Shown in pieces: positions 31,246 to 39,725 of a DNA stretch of 64,000 nucleotides. How positions within the stretch are numbered: the first letter of the stretch is position 1; each line of letters starts with the position of its first letter. A program made the position numbers and the translations under genes. The notes below the pieces were generated by a model, which saw nothing but the letters and a program-made list of their open reading frames with translations, searched no databases and was not told the origin of the DNA. The stretch lies in assembly GCF_024138145.1 (NCBI RefSeq), contig NZ_CP099997.1, positions 310,001-374,000 on the forward strand, written 5' to 3'. The stretch comes from Natronosalvus halobius (lineage in GTDB: Archaea > Halobacteriota > Halobacteria > Halobacteriales > Natrialbaceae).

Positions 31246-33734
31246 TGTCCGATGACTTTCCACCGATGACGTCCGTCAAGCGGTGGCTGGTCACGACCAA
31301 CCACAAAGACGTCGGGATACTCTATATGGCGACGGCCCTGTTCTTCTTGCTGTTCGGTGGGCTGATGGCGCTCCTGTTCCGAGCCCACCTCTGGCAGAGC
31401 GGCGGTGCCGGTCTCCTCACCGATAGTGCCTACAACCAGGCGGTGACCGCCCACGGACTGTTGATGGTGTTCTGGTTCCTCTCACCCATCGCCTCGGGCT
31501 TCGCGAACTACTTCGTCCCACTCCAGATTGGGGCAAAAGACCTCGCGTTCCCCCGTCTGAACGCCCTGAGCTACTGGTTCTACCTATTCTCTGGTGCGAT
31601 GTTCATGATCTCGTTCTTCCAGGGTGGGACGTTCGAGGGCGGCTGGACGATGTACGCGCCGCTGAACGTGCCGACGTACACGCCCGCCGTGGAAGCGACC
31701 ACCGGCGGAACCGCAACAGTTCTCGCGTTGATGCTGTTCGTGTTCTCGATCACGCTGGGGACGGTCAACTTCCTCACGACGATCCACCGTTCGCGCGCGG
31801 AGGGCCTCGGCCTGTGGAACATGCCGATGTTCACCTGGTCGTGGCTCCTGACCGTCTGGATGATGCTGTTCGCGTTCGCGGCCCTGCTCGCCGCATTGCT
31901 GTTGCTCGGGGTCGATCGAATCTTCCTGACCCAGTACTTCGCGACGGATCAGGGCTCGAGTTTACTCTGGGCCCACGTCTTCTGGTTCTTCGGCCACCCC
32001 GAGGTGTACATCGTCTTCTTCCCCGCACTGGGGATCATGTTCGAGACGTTCCAGACCTTCTGTGGTCGGCGTCTCGTCGGCCGGAAGTGGGTCATCATCG
32101 CGATGGTCCTCGTCGCGGTGCAATCCTTCCTGGTCTGGATGCATCACATGTTCCTGACGACGATCAACCTCGAGATCAAAACACTGTTCATGGCCACCAC
32201 GATCGGGATCTCGCTGCCGTTCGACCTGATGGTCTTCGCGCTGATCTACACGATGGTCAAGGGCCGAGTGCGGTTCACCACGCCGTTCCTGTTTAGCCTG
32301 GGCGCGCTCTTGCTGTTCATCCTCGGTGGCATCACCGGGGTGTTCCTCGGCGCCGTCGTGCTCGACTACGAGTTCCGCGGCACCTACTGGGTCGTCGCTC
32401 ACTTCCACTACGTGATGGTTTCGGGCGTGACCGCGCTGGTCGCCGGTATCTACTACTGGTGGCCAAAGATCAGCGGGAAGATGTACGACGAGACCCTCGG
32501 AAAGATCCACTTCGCGATCTACTTCTTCGGGTTCAACCTGCTCTACTTCCCGATGTTCCTCGCCTGGGAGACCCCACGACGCGTCTTCCACTTCAGTGAG
32601 GGGTTAGAGATCTACCACCAGCTCGCGACGGTCGGCGCGTTCATCTTCGGCGCGTCGTTCCTACTCATGTTCTACATCCTGGGCAAGAGCCTGATTTCGG
32701 GGCCGGACGCGCCGGACAACCCGTGGGAGTTCTCCCGCACGGCTGAGTGGGCGGTTCCGTCCCCGCCCCCGCTCGAAAACTGGTCTGGTCGCCCGAGTTA
32801 CGCGAGCGGTCGCCTCGAGTTCGTCGACGACGAGCCTGGCGCCGCAACCGACGGCGGGACCGTCGCCGTTCCCGAAACAGGCCAGGGTCACGCGACGCCG
32901 GCAACGGTTCAGCACGCCCACGAGGAAGAACACGCCGACCACGCCAGCATCTGGCCGTTCGGAGTCGGGCTCTCACTGGCCGTCTTCTTCCTCGGGCTGG
33001 CCGGATTGACGCCGTACGTCGCCGAATTCGCCGCAGCGAATGGGGCCGACGTCTCCGCCCAGGAGCCGACCCTTCTCTCTCCGGCGCTGATCGTTCTCGG
33101 GGTGGGGATGCTCGGCTACACCCTCTGGAACTTCGGCATGGAACAGTTCAACCCCCCGGTGATGGACGTCGCCGAGCGCTGGCCGTTCGAGGGCGTCAAC
33201 AACACGAAGCTCGGCGTCTGGTTCTTCCTGGCGTCGGACGTGGTCGTCTTCGGGGCGGCCATTGGCGCGTTTGTGTTCATGCGCATCCACATGGGGTGGT
33301 CTGCCTGGGAGTTCGACGCGATCCCCATGGCCGGACTCGTCAACACCTACATCCTGTTGACCTCGAGTTTCACGGTCATCCTGGCGCTGGTGATGGCCGA
33401 ACGCGGGAACAAGAAGGGCCTGCTCGCCACGATGAGCGCGACAGTCCTGCTCGGCCTGACGTTCATGGGCGTCAAGGGCTGGGAGTGGGGCCAAAAGTTC
33501 TCCCACGGCGACTACTGGTTCAACGGCCTCGAGTACTCGATCTACTACGTCACGACGGGGCTTCACGCTCTGCACGTGATCCTGGGGCTGCTCGTCGCTG
33601 GCTTCATGATCTACCGCGTGGCCACGGTCGACGCTTACCTCGAGGATCACCGGCCGGTCGAGTACTTCGGGCTCTACTGGCACTTCGTCGACATCGTCTG
33701 GGTGTTCCTCTTCCCGCTGTTCTACCTGATGTAG
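31245..33734 (+). CDS. coxAC: Fused cytochrome c oxidase subunits I and III
   Basis: The 829-residue protein joins subunit I (about residues 1-500, twelve helices) with subunit III (about 620-829, seven helices). Heme-copper oxidase ligands are present: His in VTAHGLLM (low-spin heme), His and Tyr in FGHPEVY (CuB; includes the proton-pathway Glu), HH in MHHMF (CuB), and HFHYVM (heme a3 and a). This is the A-type family. The linker of about 100 residues is hydrophilic and His/Glu-rich (HAHEEEHADHAS). With CoxB it reduces O2 to water and pumps protons. No heme A synthase or other oxidase gene is adjacent. Start ATG 31245. Confidence 0.95.
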   Translation: MSDDFPPMTSVKRWLVTTNHKDVGILYMATALFFLLFGGLMALLFRAHLWQSGGAGLLTDSAYNQAVTAHGLLMVFWFLSPIASGFANYFVPLQIGAKDLAFPRLNALSYWFYLFSGAMFMISFFQGGTFEGGWTMYAPLNVPTYTPAVEATTGGTATVLALMLFVFSITLGTVNFLTTIHRSRAEGLGLWNMPMFTWSWLLTVWMMLFAFAALLAALLLLGVDRIFLTQYFATDQGSSLLWAHVFWFFGHPEVYIVFFPALGIMFETFQTFCGRRLVGRKWVIIAMVLVAVQSFLVWMHHMFLTTINLEIKTLFMATTIGISLPFDLMVFALIYTMVKGRVRFTTPFLFSLGALLLFILGGITGVFLGAVVLDYEFRGTYWVVAHFHYVMVSGVTALVAGIYYWWPKISGKMYDETLGKIHFAIYFFGFNLLYFPMFLAWETPRRVFHFSEGLEIYHQLATVGAFIFGASFLLMFYILGKSLISGPDAPDNPWEFSRTAEWAVPSPPPLENWSGRPSYASGRLEFVDDEPGAATDGGTVAVPETGQGHATPATVQHAHEEEHADHASIWPFGVGLSLAVFFLGLAGLTPYVAEFAAANGADVSAQEPTLLSPALIVLGVGMLGYTLWNFGMEQFNPPVMDVAERWPFEGVNNTKLGVWFFLASDVVVFGAAIGAFVFMRIHMGWSAWEFDAIPMAGLVNTYILLTSSFTVILALVMAERGNKKGLLATMSATVLLGLTFMGVKGWEWGQKFSHGDYWFNGLEYSIYYVTTGLHALHVILGLLVAGFMIYRVATVDAYLEDHRPVEYFGLYWHFVDIVWVFLFPLFYLM

Positions 33735-33921
33735 GCGGCGGGCAGAGCCCGGACTGGCTGTTTTCGCGTTCGAGGCTGTTTTCGAGGATCCGTCTCAGTT
33801 TCGTCTTCGGATCACCTAGAACAGTGTGTTCCGCAGTCGATTCGCATAACCGTTCGAGAAGTACGTGCGATGTGGCTCGACAAATTGACGTCGTCTGGTC
33901 TTCGCTACCGCCGTCGAGTCC

Positions 33922-35211
33922 CTACTCGGGTTGCGGCGTCGGCAACGACCGGTGCCGTCGCGGCGGAACCAGGTAGTTCGCCCGACGTCGAACGGTCATG
34001 TACTGGAGGATGCCGTTGTTCGTCCGCGCGCCGATCGCGGACTGCTCGGCGACGTCGGTCCCGTTCATCGCCTCGCGTGTTTTTACGAAGTCCTGGATGC
34101 GACGCTGGTGGGAGAGGAAGTGAAGCCCCGCCTCGTCGGCGTCCGTCGAATTGAAGTCCCGGCGAAGGATGATCGGTTCGTCGTTCTCGCGGGCACGCGC
34201 CGACTTCTGGGAGTGGCCTACGGTCCCGTACTCGCGGGCGTCCTCAAGCGTGTCCGCTGGGCAGTTGCCAAGTTGACTCGAGTCGCCGAGATTGTCGCCC
34301 GCGCCCTCGATTTTCCCCTCGTCGGCGTGGGCCGGGCAGAACATCTTCCGTTCGCGAATCGTTCGACTGTCCTGTTCGTACCACTGGTCGAGCGAGAGAC
34401 GAATGCGAGAGAGGTGGGTCGTGGTTCCCTCGGCGAACGGTCCCTCCTGGATCGTCACACGGTCCTCGGTGGCCTGGTTCTTCTTGAATCCGGATTTGAA
34501 GCCCATGAACATCGGGGCGTCCTCGGAGACGGGTTCGCTGTCGGGAATTCCGCGAACGCCATCCTGGTTCTTCGCGGGTAATCCGGCGCCTGTGAACCCG
34601 GTTCGGCGTTCCTCGACCTCGAGGATGCCCTCGACTGTGGTTTCGACGTCGACGCCGTTGATCGACTGGAGTTCGCCGGTGAGTGCCTCCTCGGCGCTCA
34701 ACACGACCGACCCGCGGTCGCTGGCGAGGTGGACCATGGCGTCGTAGCTGTCGAACTCGGGCGTTTCGATGGGCGCGAGCGCCGTCGGTTCGGGGAGGTC
34801 GACGTGCTCGGTGAGGGTCTCATCGAACCGGTCGAAGTAGGCGGGGCCGTAGCCGACGGTGAACAGCAAGCCCTCGTTGCTCCGGGCGTACGCTCGCTCG
34901 AGGGTTTCGAACGCCGTCTCCACTTGTTCGCGCTCCTCGTCGGTCGGACCGTCGCCGACGTATGCGAGGTGGAGAGCGACGTGGTGTTCGGGGACGAGCG
35001 GGTTGCCGTGCTTGTCGGTCCGCTGGGCGGCCGTCCAGGCGTGCTGGCGCTCGGGGAGAGCCTCGAGTTCGTCGGTGTCGGCGCCTCGAGGCGGGGCGTC
35101 CGCATCTCCGCTCTCTCGATCGAGGCAGGCGGAGAGGGCGCTCGCGCCGCCGATGGCGACGGCACTGCGGACGAAGGACCGGCGCGAAATCGTGCGCGAC
35201 GAACGCGTCAT
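33922..35211 (-). CDS. Tat-exported lipoprotein, DUF7405/Dyp-peroxidase-like
   Basis: The 429-residue protein has a Tat signal (SRRSFVRSAVAIGG) and a lipobox-like ALSAC, so it is exported and probably lipid-anchored. The body resembles haloarchaeal DUF7405 proteins, distant relatives of Dyp-type peroxidases. It contains HAWTAAQRTDKHGNPLVPEHH, FTVGYGPAYFDRF and, near the C-terminus, a LHFLSHQRRIQDFVKTREAMNG stretch shortened here. The heme-axial His/Asp pair cannot be assigned with confidence. ATG 35211 begins the Tat signal; an upstream 80-residue in-frame run of His/Pro/Thr is translated repeat and is rejected. Confidence 0.78.
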   Translation of the reverse strand: MTRSSRTISRRSFVRSAVAIGGASALSACLDRESGDADAPPRGADTDELEALPERQHAWTAAQRTDKHGNPLVPEHHVALHLAYVGDGPTDEEREQVETAFETLERAYARSNEGLLFTVGYGPAYFDRFDETLTEHVDLPEPTALAPIETPEFDSYDAMVHLASDRGSVVLSAEEALTGELQSINGVDVETTVEGILEVEERRTGFTGAGLPAKNQDGVRGIPDSEPVSEDAPMFMGFKSGFKKNQATEDRVTIQEGPFAEGTTTHLSRIRLSLDQWYEQDSRTIRERKMFCPAHADEGKIEGAGDNLGDSSQLGNCPADTLEDAREYGTVGHSQKSARARENDEPIILRRDFNSTDADEAGLHFLSHQRRIQDFVKTREAMNGTDVAEQSAIGARTNNGILQYMTVRRRANYLVPPRRHRSLPTPQPE

Positions 35212-35326
35212 ATATCGGCTCTCGGGACTGCGCGGTAATGGGGGTTGTGGTGGGGTCGTGCGGTGGTGAGGTGGCGGGTCGAGAGGTGGCAATCGGTGAA
35301 GTGTGTGGTGACAGGTGTGAGAGGAC

Positions 35327-35390
35327 GTGATGGTAGTTGGCGAGGTATGAGATGGTAGTTGGCGAGGTATGAGATGGCAGTTGGTGAGAA
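35327..35390. repeat. 22-bp tandem repeat, about 2.9 units
   Basis: Units at 35327-35348 and 35349-35370 differ only in the second base (GTGATGGTAGTTGGCGAGGT followed by AT versus GAGATGG...). A third, partial and mutated unit lies at 35371-35390. The repeat lies upstream of the Tat lipoprotein and SRPBCC genes in a purine/GT-rich stretch (35215-35400) whose other parts, such as GGTGAGGTGGCGGG, look like weak copies of the same theme. Confidence 0.75.
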
Positions 35391-35449
35391 GGTGAACGCA
35401 CCCCACGTGACCGACAGGTGCTTTGCCATTCGCCACGTTCGCTGCTACC

Positions 35450-35896
35450 ATGGAACAACTCGAGGTGTTCGAGACGATCGACGCTCCACCGGAGACCGTC
35501 TGGCAGGTCCTTCTCGAGTTCGACGCCTATCCCGAGTGGAACCCGTTTCTCCGCTCCGTCGAGGGACTCCCCGTCGAAGGGGAGCGGCTGATGATTCGCG
35601 TCCGGTTGCCGGGTGGTCGAAGCCGGACGATCTGGACCAGGGTTCTCACCGTCGAGACGAACCGTCGGCTCGTCTGGCTCGGTCGGCTGGGAGTTCCGTT
35701 CGCCTTCGACGGCTACCACGAATTCCACCTCGAGCCGATCGACGGCGGGCGACGAACGCAGCTGCTCCAGCGGGAGACGTTTCGAGGAGCGCTGGTTCCA
35801 GTGCTGTTTCACCGGCGTCGAATCGAACGAGGTTTTCGTGCGATGAACCGGGGACTCAAGGAGCGAGCGGAGCACCGGGTTCGGGCGACCGCCTGA
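35450..35896 (+). CDS. SRPBCC (START/PYR-like) family protein
   Basis: The 148-residue protein begins MEQLEVFETIDAPPETVWQV, the first strand and helix of the SRPBCC fold. It has AYPEWNPFLRSVEG, RLVWLGRLGVPFAFDGYHEF and a long C-terminal helix RIERGFRAMNRGLKERAE. Such proteins bind hydrophobic ligands in a deep cavity; the ligand is unknown. Its promoter lies within 240 bp shared with the divergent Tat lipoprotein gene, where the 22-bp repeat also lies. Confidence 0.88.
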   Translation: MEQLEVFETIDAPPETVWQVLLEFDAYPEWNPFLRSVEGLPVEGERLMIRVRLPGGRSRTIWTRVLTVETNRRLVWLGRLGVPFAFDGYHEFHLEPIDGGRRTQLLQRETFRGALVPVLFHRRRIERGFRAMNRGLKERAEHRVRATA

Positions 35897-35945
35897 ACGT
35901 TGTTTTGAGAGGGTCGACACGCCGAGAACGCAATCTGGCGACCGG

Positions 35946-36617
35946 TCAGGATGGCGGCTCGAGCTCCGTCAGCGCCTCGAGGGACGTGATCTCGTGGGTA
36001 GGCTCGCCGTCGTAGCCGAAGTCTGTGAACGCGTAGTTCTCACGGTGGGACCGACGGATGAACGCCGAGTCGATCTCGAGGGCCTCCGCGACCGCGACAT
36101 CGACCCAGCTGTCGCCGACGTACAGCGGGTTCGAACACGCCAGGTCGTCGATCGCTCGCTCGAGGTAGTACGGCGTGGGCTTCTTTCGTCTGATGCCGTC
36201 GACGGTCGGCTCGCGGCCGTAGTACGGGTCGAAGGCTTCGAGTTCGAAGTGGGCGACGATATTCTCGATGGTCTCGTGCTGGTTGTTGCTCACGATAGCC
36301 ATTGGGACGTCGACGGTTTCGAGTGTCGTCACGTCGTCGTAGAGCGTCTTGTTCCCGTCCAGGAGTTCCTCGCGCTGGACTTCGATCGCCGCCCGTTCGC
36401 GGGCCGCCCAGAGTGACTCCGTCTCGAGGCCGTACCGATCAGTGACGGCCTCGAGTTCGTCGATCGTCGGGGAGATCAGGGTCTCAAGGTCGTCCTGGAC
36501 GGGGTCGTCGATGCCGTGGCGTTCGAACGCGAGGGTCATCGCTCGTGTCAGCGCCTCGTAGCTTGTCGGAGTCGTCAACACACCGTCGTTGTCGAAGACG
36601 ACTGCGTCGTATGCCAT
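35946..36617 (-). CDS. HAD-family hydrolase
   Basis: The 223-residue enzyme has motif I DNDGVLTTP with an Asn instead of the usual second Phe/Leu context, but both Asp residues are present (VVFDNDGVL). Motif II lies in VPMAIVSNNQHE, and the motif III/IV region in KPTPYYLERAI and YVGDSWVDVAVAE. This is the phosphoglycolate-phosphatase-like group with a helical C1 cap. The substrate is unassigned. It converges with the SRPBCC gene and stands alone. Confidence 0.9.
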   Translation of the reverse strand: MAYDAVVFDNDGVLTTPTSYEALTRAMTLAFERHGIDDPVQDDLETLISPTIDELEAVTDRYGLETESLWAARERAAIEVQREELLDGNKTLYDDVTTLETVDVPMAIVSNNQHETIENIVAHFELEAFDPYYGREPTVDGIRRKKPTPYYLERAIDDLACSNPLYVGDSWVDVAVAEALEIDSAFIRRSHRENYAFTDFGYDGEPTHEITSLEALTELEPPS

Positions 36618-36678
36618 TCACCGGGGATAGGGGGCGAAAGGGTTTTGGCTTTACGCCGGGTGGGATGTGGGATCGTCC

Positions 36679-36734
36679 GGTGTCCGGTGTCCGGTGTCCG
36701 GTGTCTGGTGTCTGGTGTCCGGTGTCTGGTGTCG
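36679..36734. repeat. Heptamer tandem repeat GGTGTCY, eight units
   Basis: Eight consecutive 7-base units read GGTGTCC, GGTGTCC, GGTGTCC, GGTGTCT, GGTGTCT, GGTGTCC, GGTGTCT and GGTGTCG. It is a short microsatellite that could change length by slippage. It lies between the HAD and DUF6735 genes, outside coding sequence. Confidence 0.88.
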
Positions 36735-36827
36735 GATCGGCAGATCGGCGGACAGCGGGCCGTCGATCACCCGCTGACGACCCGGGAGTTCAAGTACCAG
36801 TCCGCGGCCAAAGGGGGGTGATGCACT

Positions 36828-36863
36828 CCCGTTCGCGTATCCGAGCCCGTTCGCGTATCCAAG
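36828..36863. repeat. 18-bp direct repeat
   Basis: CCCGTTCGCGTATCCGAG (36828-36845) is followed immediately by CCCGTTCGCGTATCCAAG (36846-36863), with one mismatch. It is located about 65 bp upstream of the DUF6735 start, so it could be a duplicated regulator site or a simple slippage product. Confidence 0.8.
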
Positions 36864-36929
36864 CCGTCCGCCGGATCGCTGCTCGTCCCTGTCGACCGCC
36901 GACCCAGCGGCACCGATCGAGGTGGCACG

Positions 36930-37484
36930 ATGGGGCATAGAGCGCTCGTCGCCTACCGACGCCCCGACCGACTCTACGACCTCCGGTACAGCCACTGGGG
37001 CGGCGACGAACTCAGCGTCTTCGAGTCCCTCTCCGTCGACGCACCGCTCGCAGGTGGACGAATCGACTCCGACCTCCTCGCTGACTCCGTCGCCCTGGAC
37101 AGCGTCCTCACCGACTACCTCGATCCCTGTGGATACGAGGCGCTGATTCTGGTGTCTCCCGAGTACGAGATTCGCGCCTACCGCGTCTGCTGGCTCGAGT
37201 GGGGCGACGGCCGCGAACAGGGTCGAGGCGCGCTCGTCGCCGTCGAACCTGGGGAACGCGACTTCGCTGTCCGGACCTGGTTTCGCGCCACGAAGACCGT
37301 CCTGGCCGACGTCGTCGAGATGGGCGTCCTCTCGCGGCGGGCCGCCCAGTCGTACCTCGAGACCCGGATCGCCGAGGACGAGAACGGCTACTTCTACACG
37401 TACGGTGACGCTGACGGCGTCGGTGTGGACGACGGACCGGCGGATGCATTCGACGCGTTTCTCGGGAGCGAGGGGCTCGAGTGA
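36930..37484 (+). CDS. DUF6735 family protein
   Basis: The 184-residue haloarchaeal protein begins MGHRALVAYRRPDRLYDLRY, typical of DUF6735, and contains YSHWGGDELSVFESL, DPCGYEALILVSPEYEIRAY and ENGYFYTYGDAD. It is soluble and acidic, with no export signal. The family has no known biochemical role. It stands between repeats and the convergent ilvE gene. Start ATG 36930 matches the family. Confidence 0.85.
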   Translation: MGHRALVAYRRPDRLYDLRYSHWGGDELSVFESLSVDAPLAGGRIDSDLLADSVALDSVLTDYLDPCGYEALILVSPEYEIRAYRVCWLEWGDGREQGRGALVAVEPGERDFAVRTWFRATKTVLADVVEMGVLSRRAAQSYLETRIAEDENGYFYTYGDADGVGVDDGPADAFDAFLGSEGLE

Positions 37485-37547
37485 AGGTCCACGGGTGAAC
37501 GACGGGGGCTGTGTGAACCACGGGGGACTCGAAAAACGAAACGCGGT

Positions 37548-38483
37548 CTACGCTTCGACGTATTCGAACCACTCCTCGTACTCGTCGGTCCGGCGCTCGA
37601 CGACGTCGAAGAATTTCTGCTGGATCTCCTCGGTGATCGGCCCGCGGGTTCCCTCGCCGATCGTGACGTTGTCGACGCGCTTGATCGGGGTTACCTCCGC
37701 GGCGGAGCCAGTGAAGAAGAGTTCGTCGGCCGTGTTGAGTTCGCCTCGGGAGATGGAGACGGTATCGTGGACGGTGTAGCCCAGGTCGCGGGCGATTCGA
37801 ATGACCGCGTTGCGGGTGATCCCGTCGAGGATCGACTCGGAGAGGCCGGGCGTGAAGATTTCGCCGTCGCGCACGAGGAAGAGGTTCTCTCCGGGGCCCT
37901 CTGCGACGTTGCCCTCCTTGTTGAGGACGATGGCTTCGGCGAACCCGTTGCGGCGGGCCTCTTCCCCGGCTAGTAAGCTGTTGACGTACAATCCCGTCGT
38001 CTTGGCGTTCGTCGGAATCTGGCTCGAGGCGTGCTTGCGCCAGGACGAAACTTTGACGTCGATGCCGTTCTCGATGGCGTCCTCGCCAAGGTAGGCGCCC
38101 CAGGGCCAGACGGCGATGGTGGTCTTCGTCGGACAGTCCTGGGGGCTGACGCCGAGACTCTTGTAGCCGTAGTAGACGAGCGGGCGGATGTAACACGACG
38201 AGAGGTCCTGGCGGCGGATGAGTTCCTTGGTTGCCTCCGTCAGTTCCTCGTGGGAGTGACCGATTTCCATCTCGTAGGGCTTACAGGACTGAAAGAGGCG
38301 GTCGACGTGTTCCTCCCAGCGAAAGAGCGCGGGTCCGTTCTCGGTGTCGTAACAGCGCGCCCCCTCGAAGACGCCGGTCCCGTAGTGGAGTCCGTGCGTG
38401 AGGACGTGGATCTGCGCGTCCTCCCAGTCGACGAACTCGCCGTCCATCCAGATCGTGTCGACGTCCATCTCGTCAAATCCCAT
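37548..38483 (-). CDS. ilvE: Branched-chain amino acid aminotransferase
   Basis: The 311-residue PLP enzyme transaminates leucine, isoleucine and valine. It has the class IV layout: HGLHYGTGVFEGARCY, the Arg in SCYIRPLVYYG, the Schiff-base Lys161 in PTNAKTTGLYVNSLLA, VAEGPGENLFLV and DELFFTGSAAEVTPIKRVDN. Length is normal for IlvE. The conserved start is MGFDEMDVDTIWMDGEFV (ATG 38483); a longer upstream opening is rejected. It diverges from the epimerase gene 165 bp away. Confidence 0.94.
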   Translation of the reverse strand: MGFDEMDVDTIWMDGEFVDWEDAQIHVLTHGLHYGTGVFEGARCYDTENGPALFRWEEHVDRLFQSCKPYEMEIGHSHEELTEATKELIRRQDLSSCYIRPLVYYGYKSLGVSPQDCPTKTTIAVWPWGAYLGEDAIENGIDVKVSSWRKHASSQIPTNAKTTGLYVNSLLAGEEARRNGFAEAIVLNKEGNVAEGPGENLFLVRDGEIFTPGLSESILDGITRNAVIRIARDLGYTVHDTVSISRGELNTADELFFTGSAAEVTPIKRVDNVTIGEGTRGPITEEIQQKFFDVVERRTDEYEEWFEYVEA

Positions 38484-38647
38484 ACCCGGAGGGACGAAGC
38501 CCTTCGTAATGAACGTTGGCGATTGCTCGTGCGTCGGTCTCGAGTGTGGTTCGATTGCGCTCGAGCGTATCGCTCGTCTCTCGGCCAGCCGAACGTCTCC
38601 CTCGCCGCCTCCGCCACCGTTTTGACCCTCTCGGGCGAGCGTTCGGT

Positions 38648-39637
38648 ATGGACACCGCACTCGTCATCGGCGGCACGCGATTCATCGGCCGCCACCTCGT
38701 CACCGACCTCCTCGAACACGACTACGACGTCACCATCTTCAATCGCGGAAACCACGACGACCCCTTCGCAGACGACGAGCGGGTCGATCACGTCCAGGGC
38801 GACCGGACGAACGACTCGGCGCTCGAGGCCGCCGCGGCCGACGTCGATCCGGACGCCGTCTTCGACTGCGTGGCCTACTACCCGCGGGACGTGCGCGCGG
38901 CCACCGAAATCTTCGCCGGCGTCGACGCCTACGTCTACATCTCGAGCGGGGACGCCTACGGCCGCGAGGAGATTCCCAAGCGGGAAGACGAGACGCCGAT
39001 GCGACCCTGCACCCCTGACCAGGCGACCGACGAGTCGGACGACACCTACGGCAACCGAAAGGCTGAGGGCGACCGCGCGGTCGTCGCCGCGGCCGACCGT
39101 GGGATCAACGCCACGTCGGTCCGCCCCTGTATCGTGTACGGCCCCCACGACTATACCGAGCGGATGGACTTCTGGCTCGACCGCGTCCTGGAGTACGACC
39201 GCGTGATCGTTCCCGGCGACGGTACCAACGTCTGGCACCGCGCCTACGTCGAGGACGTCGCCAGTGCCCTTCGGATCGTCGCCGAACGCGGCGAGCCGGG
39301 CGAGTTCTACAACGTCGGGGACCGCCGGATCGTCACGCTCGAGGAGATGGTCGACCTGATCGCCGACGCCGCAGGTAGGGACGTCGAGGTCGTCCACGCC
39401 GGCCCGCGCGAACTCGAGGCCGGCGGCCTCTCGACGGACGAATACGTCCTCTACCGCGACTATCCGCACGTCCTCTCGACTGCGAAACTCGCCAACCTCG
39501 GCTGGGAGTCGACCCCGCTCCAGGAGGCGATGATGCGGACGCTCGAGGAACACGAGGTGAGCGGTCGGGACGGGAGCGAGTACGATCCTGGACGAGACGC
39601 CGAAGAACGAGTGCTTGGGATTCTCGATACGCTCTGA
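38648..39637 (+). CDS. NAD-dependent epimerase/dehydratase family protein
   Basis: The 329-residue short-chain dehydrogenase-like protein binds NAD(P) through GGTRFIGRH (residues 8-16), which lacks the third Gly spacing of GxxGxxG but keeps it as GGTRFIG. Active-site residues are Ser in ISSGDAYG and the YGNRKAEGD motif (Tyr and Lys). It is of the extended-SDR type and may be an isoflavone-reductase-like or nucleotide-sugar epimerase. No sugar cluster is next to it, so a sugar substrate is uncertain. Start ATG 38648. Confidence 0.85.
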   Translation: MDTALVIGGTRFIGRHLVTDLLEHDYDVTIFNRGNHDDPFADDERVDHVQGDRTNDSALEAAAADVDPDAVFDCVAYYPRDVRAATEIFAGVDAYVYISSGDAYGREEIPKREDETPMRPCTPDQATDESDDTYGNRKAEGDRAVVAAADRGINATSVRPCIVYGPHDYTERMDFWLDRVLEYDRVIVPGDGTNVWHRAYVEDVASALRIVAERGEPGEFYNVGDRRIVTLEEMVDLIADAAGRDVEVVHAGPRELEAGGLSTDEYVLYRDYPHVLSTAKLANLGWESTPLQEAMMRTLEEHEVSGRDGSEYDPGRDAEERVLGILDTL

Positions 39638-39725
39638 GACGTTCGGAACGGATCTGCTCTGTGTGCGCCGCCTCGAGCGGGGGTATCCCTTCTTGACTCG
39701 CGGTGTCGTGTGACGAAGCAACGAG

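Larger units (their letters stand above)
36618..36929. other. 312-bp gap with two different small repeats
   Basis: No gene. It contains a heptamer array (36679-36734) and an 18-bp direct repeat (36828-36863), with ordinary sequence between them. The promoter of the DUF6735 gene should lie near 36895-36905 but no clear TATA is seen. The repeat content suggests replication slippage or an element for the region; nothing else is visible. Confidence 0.6.
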
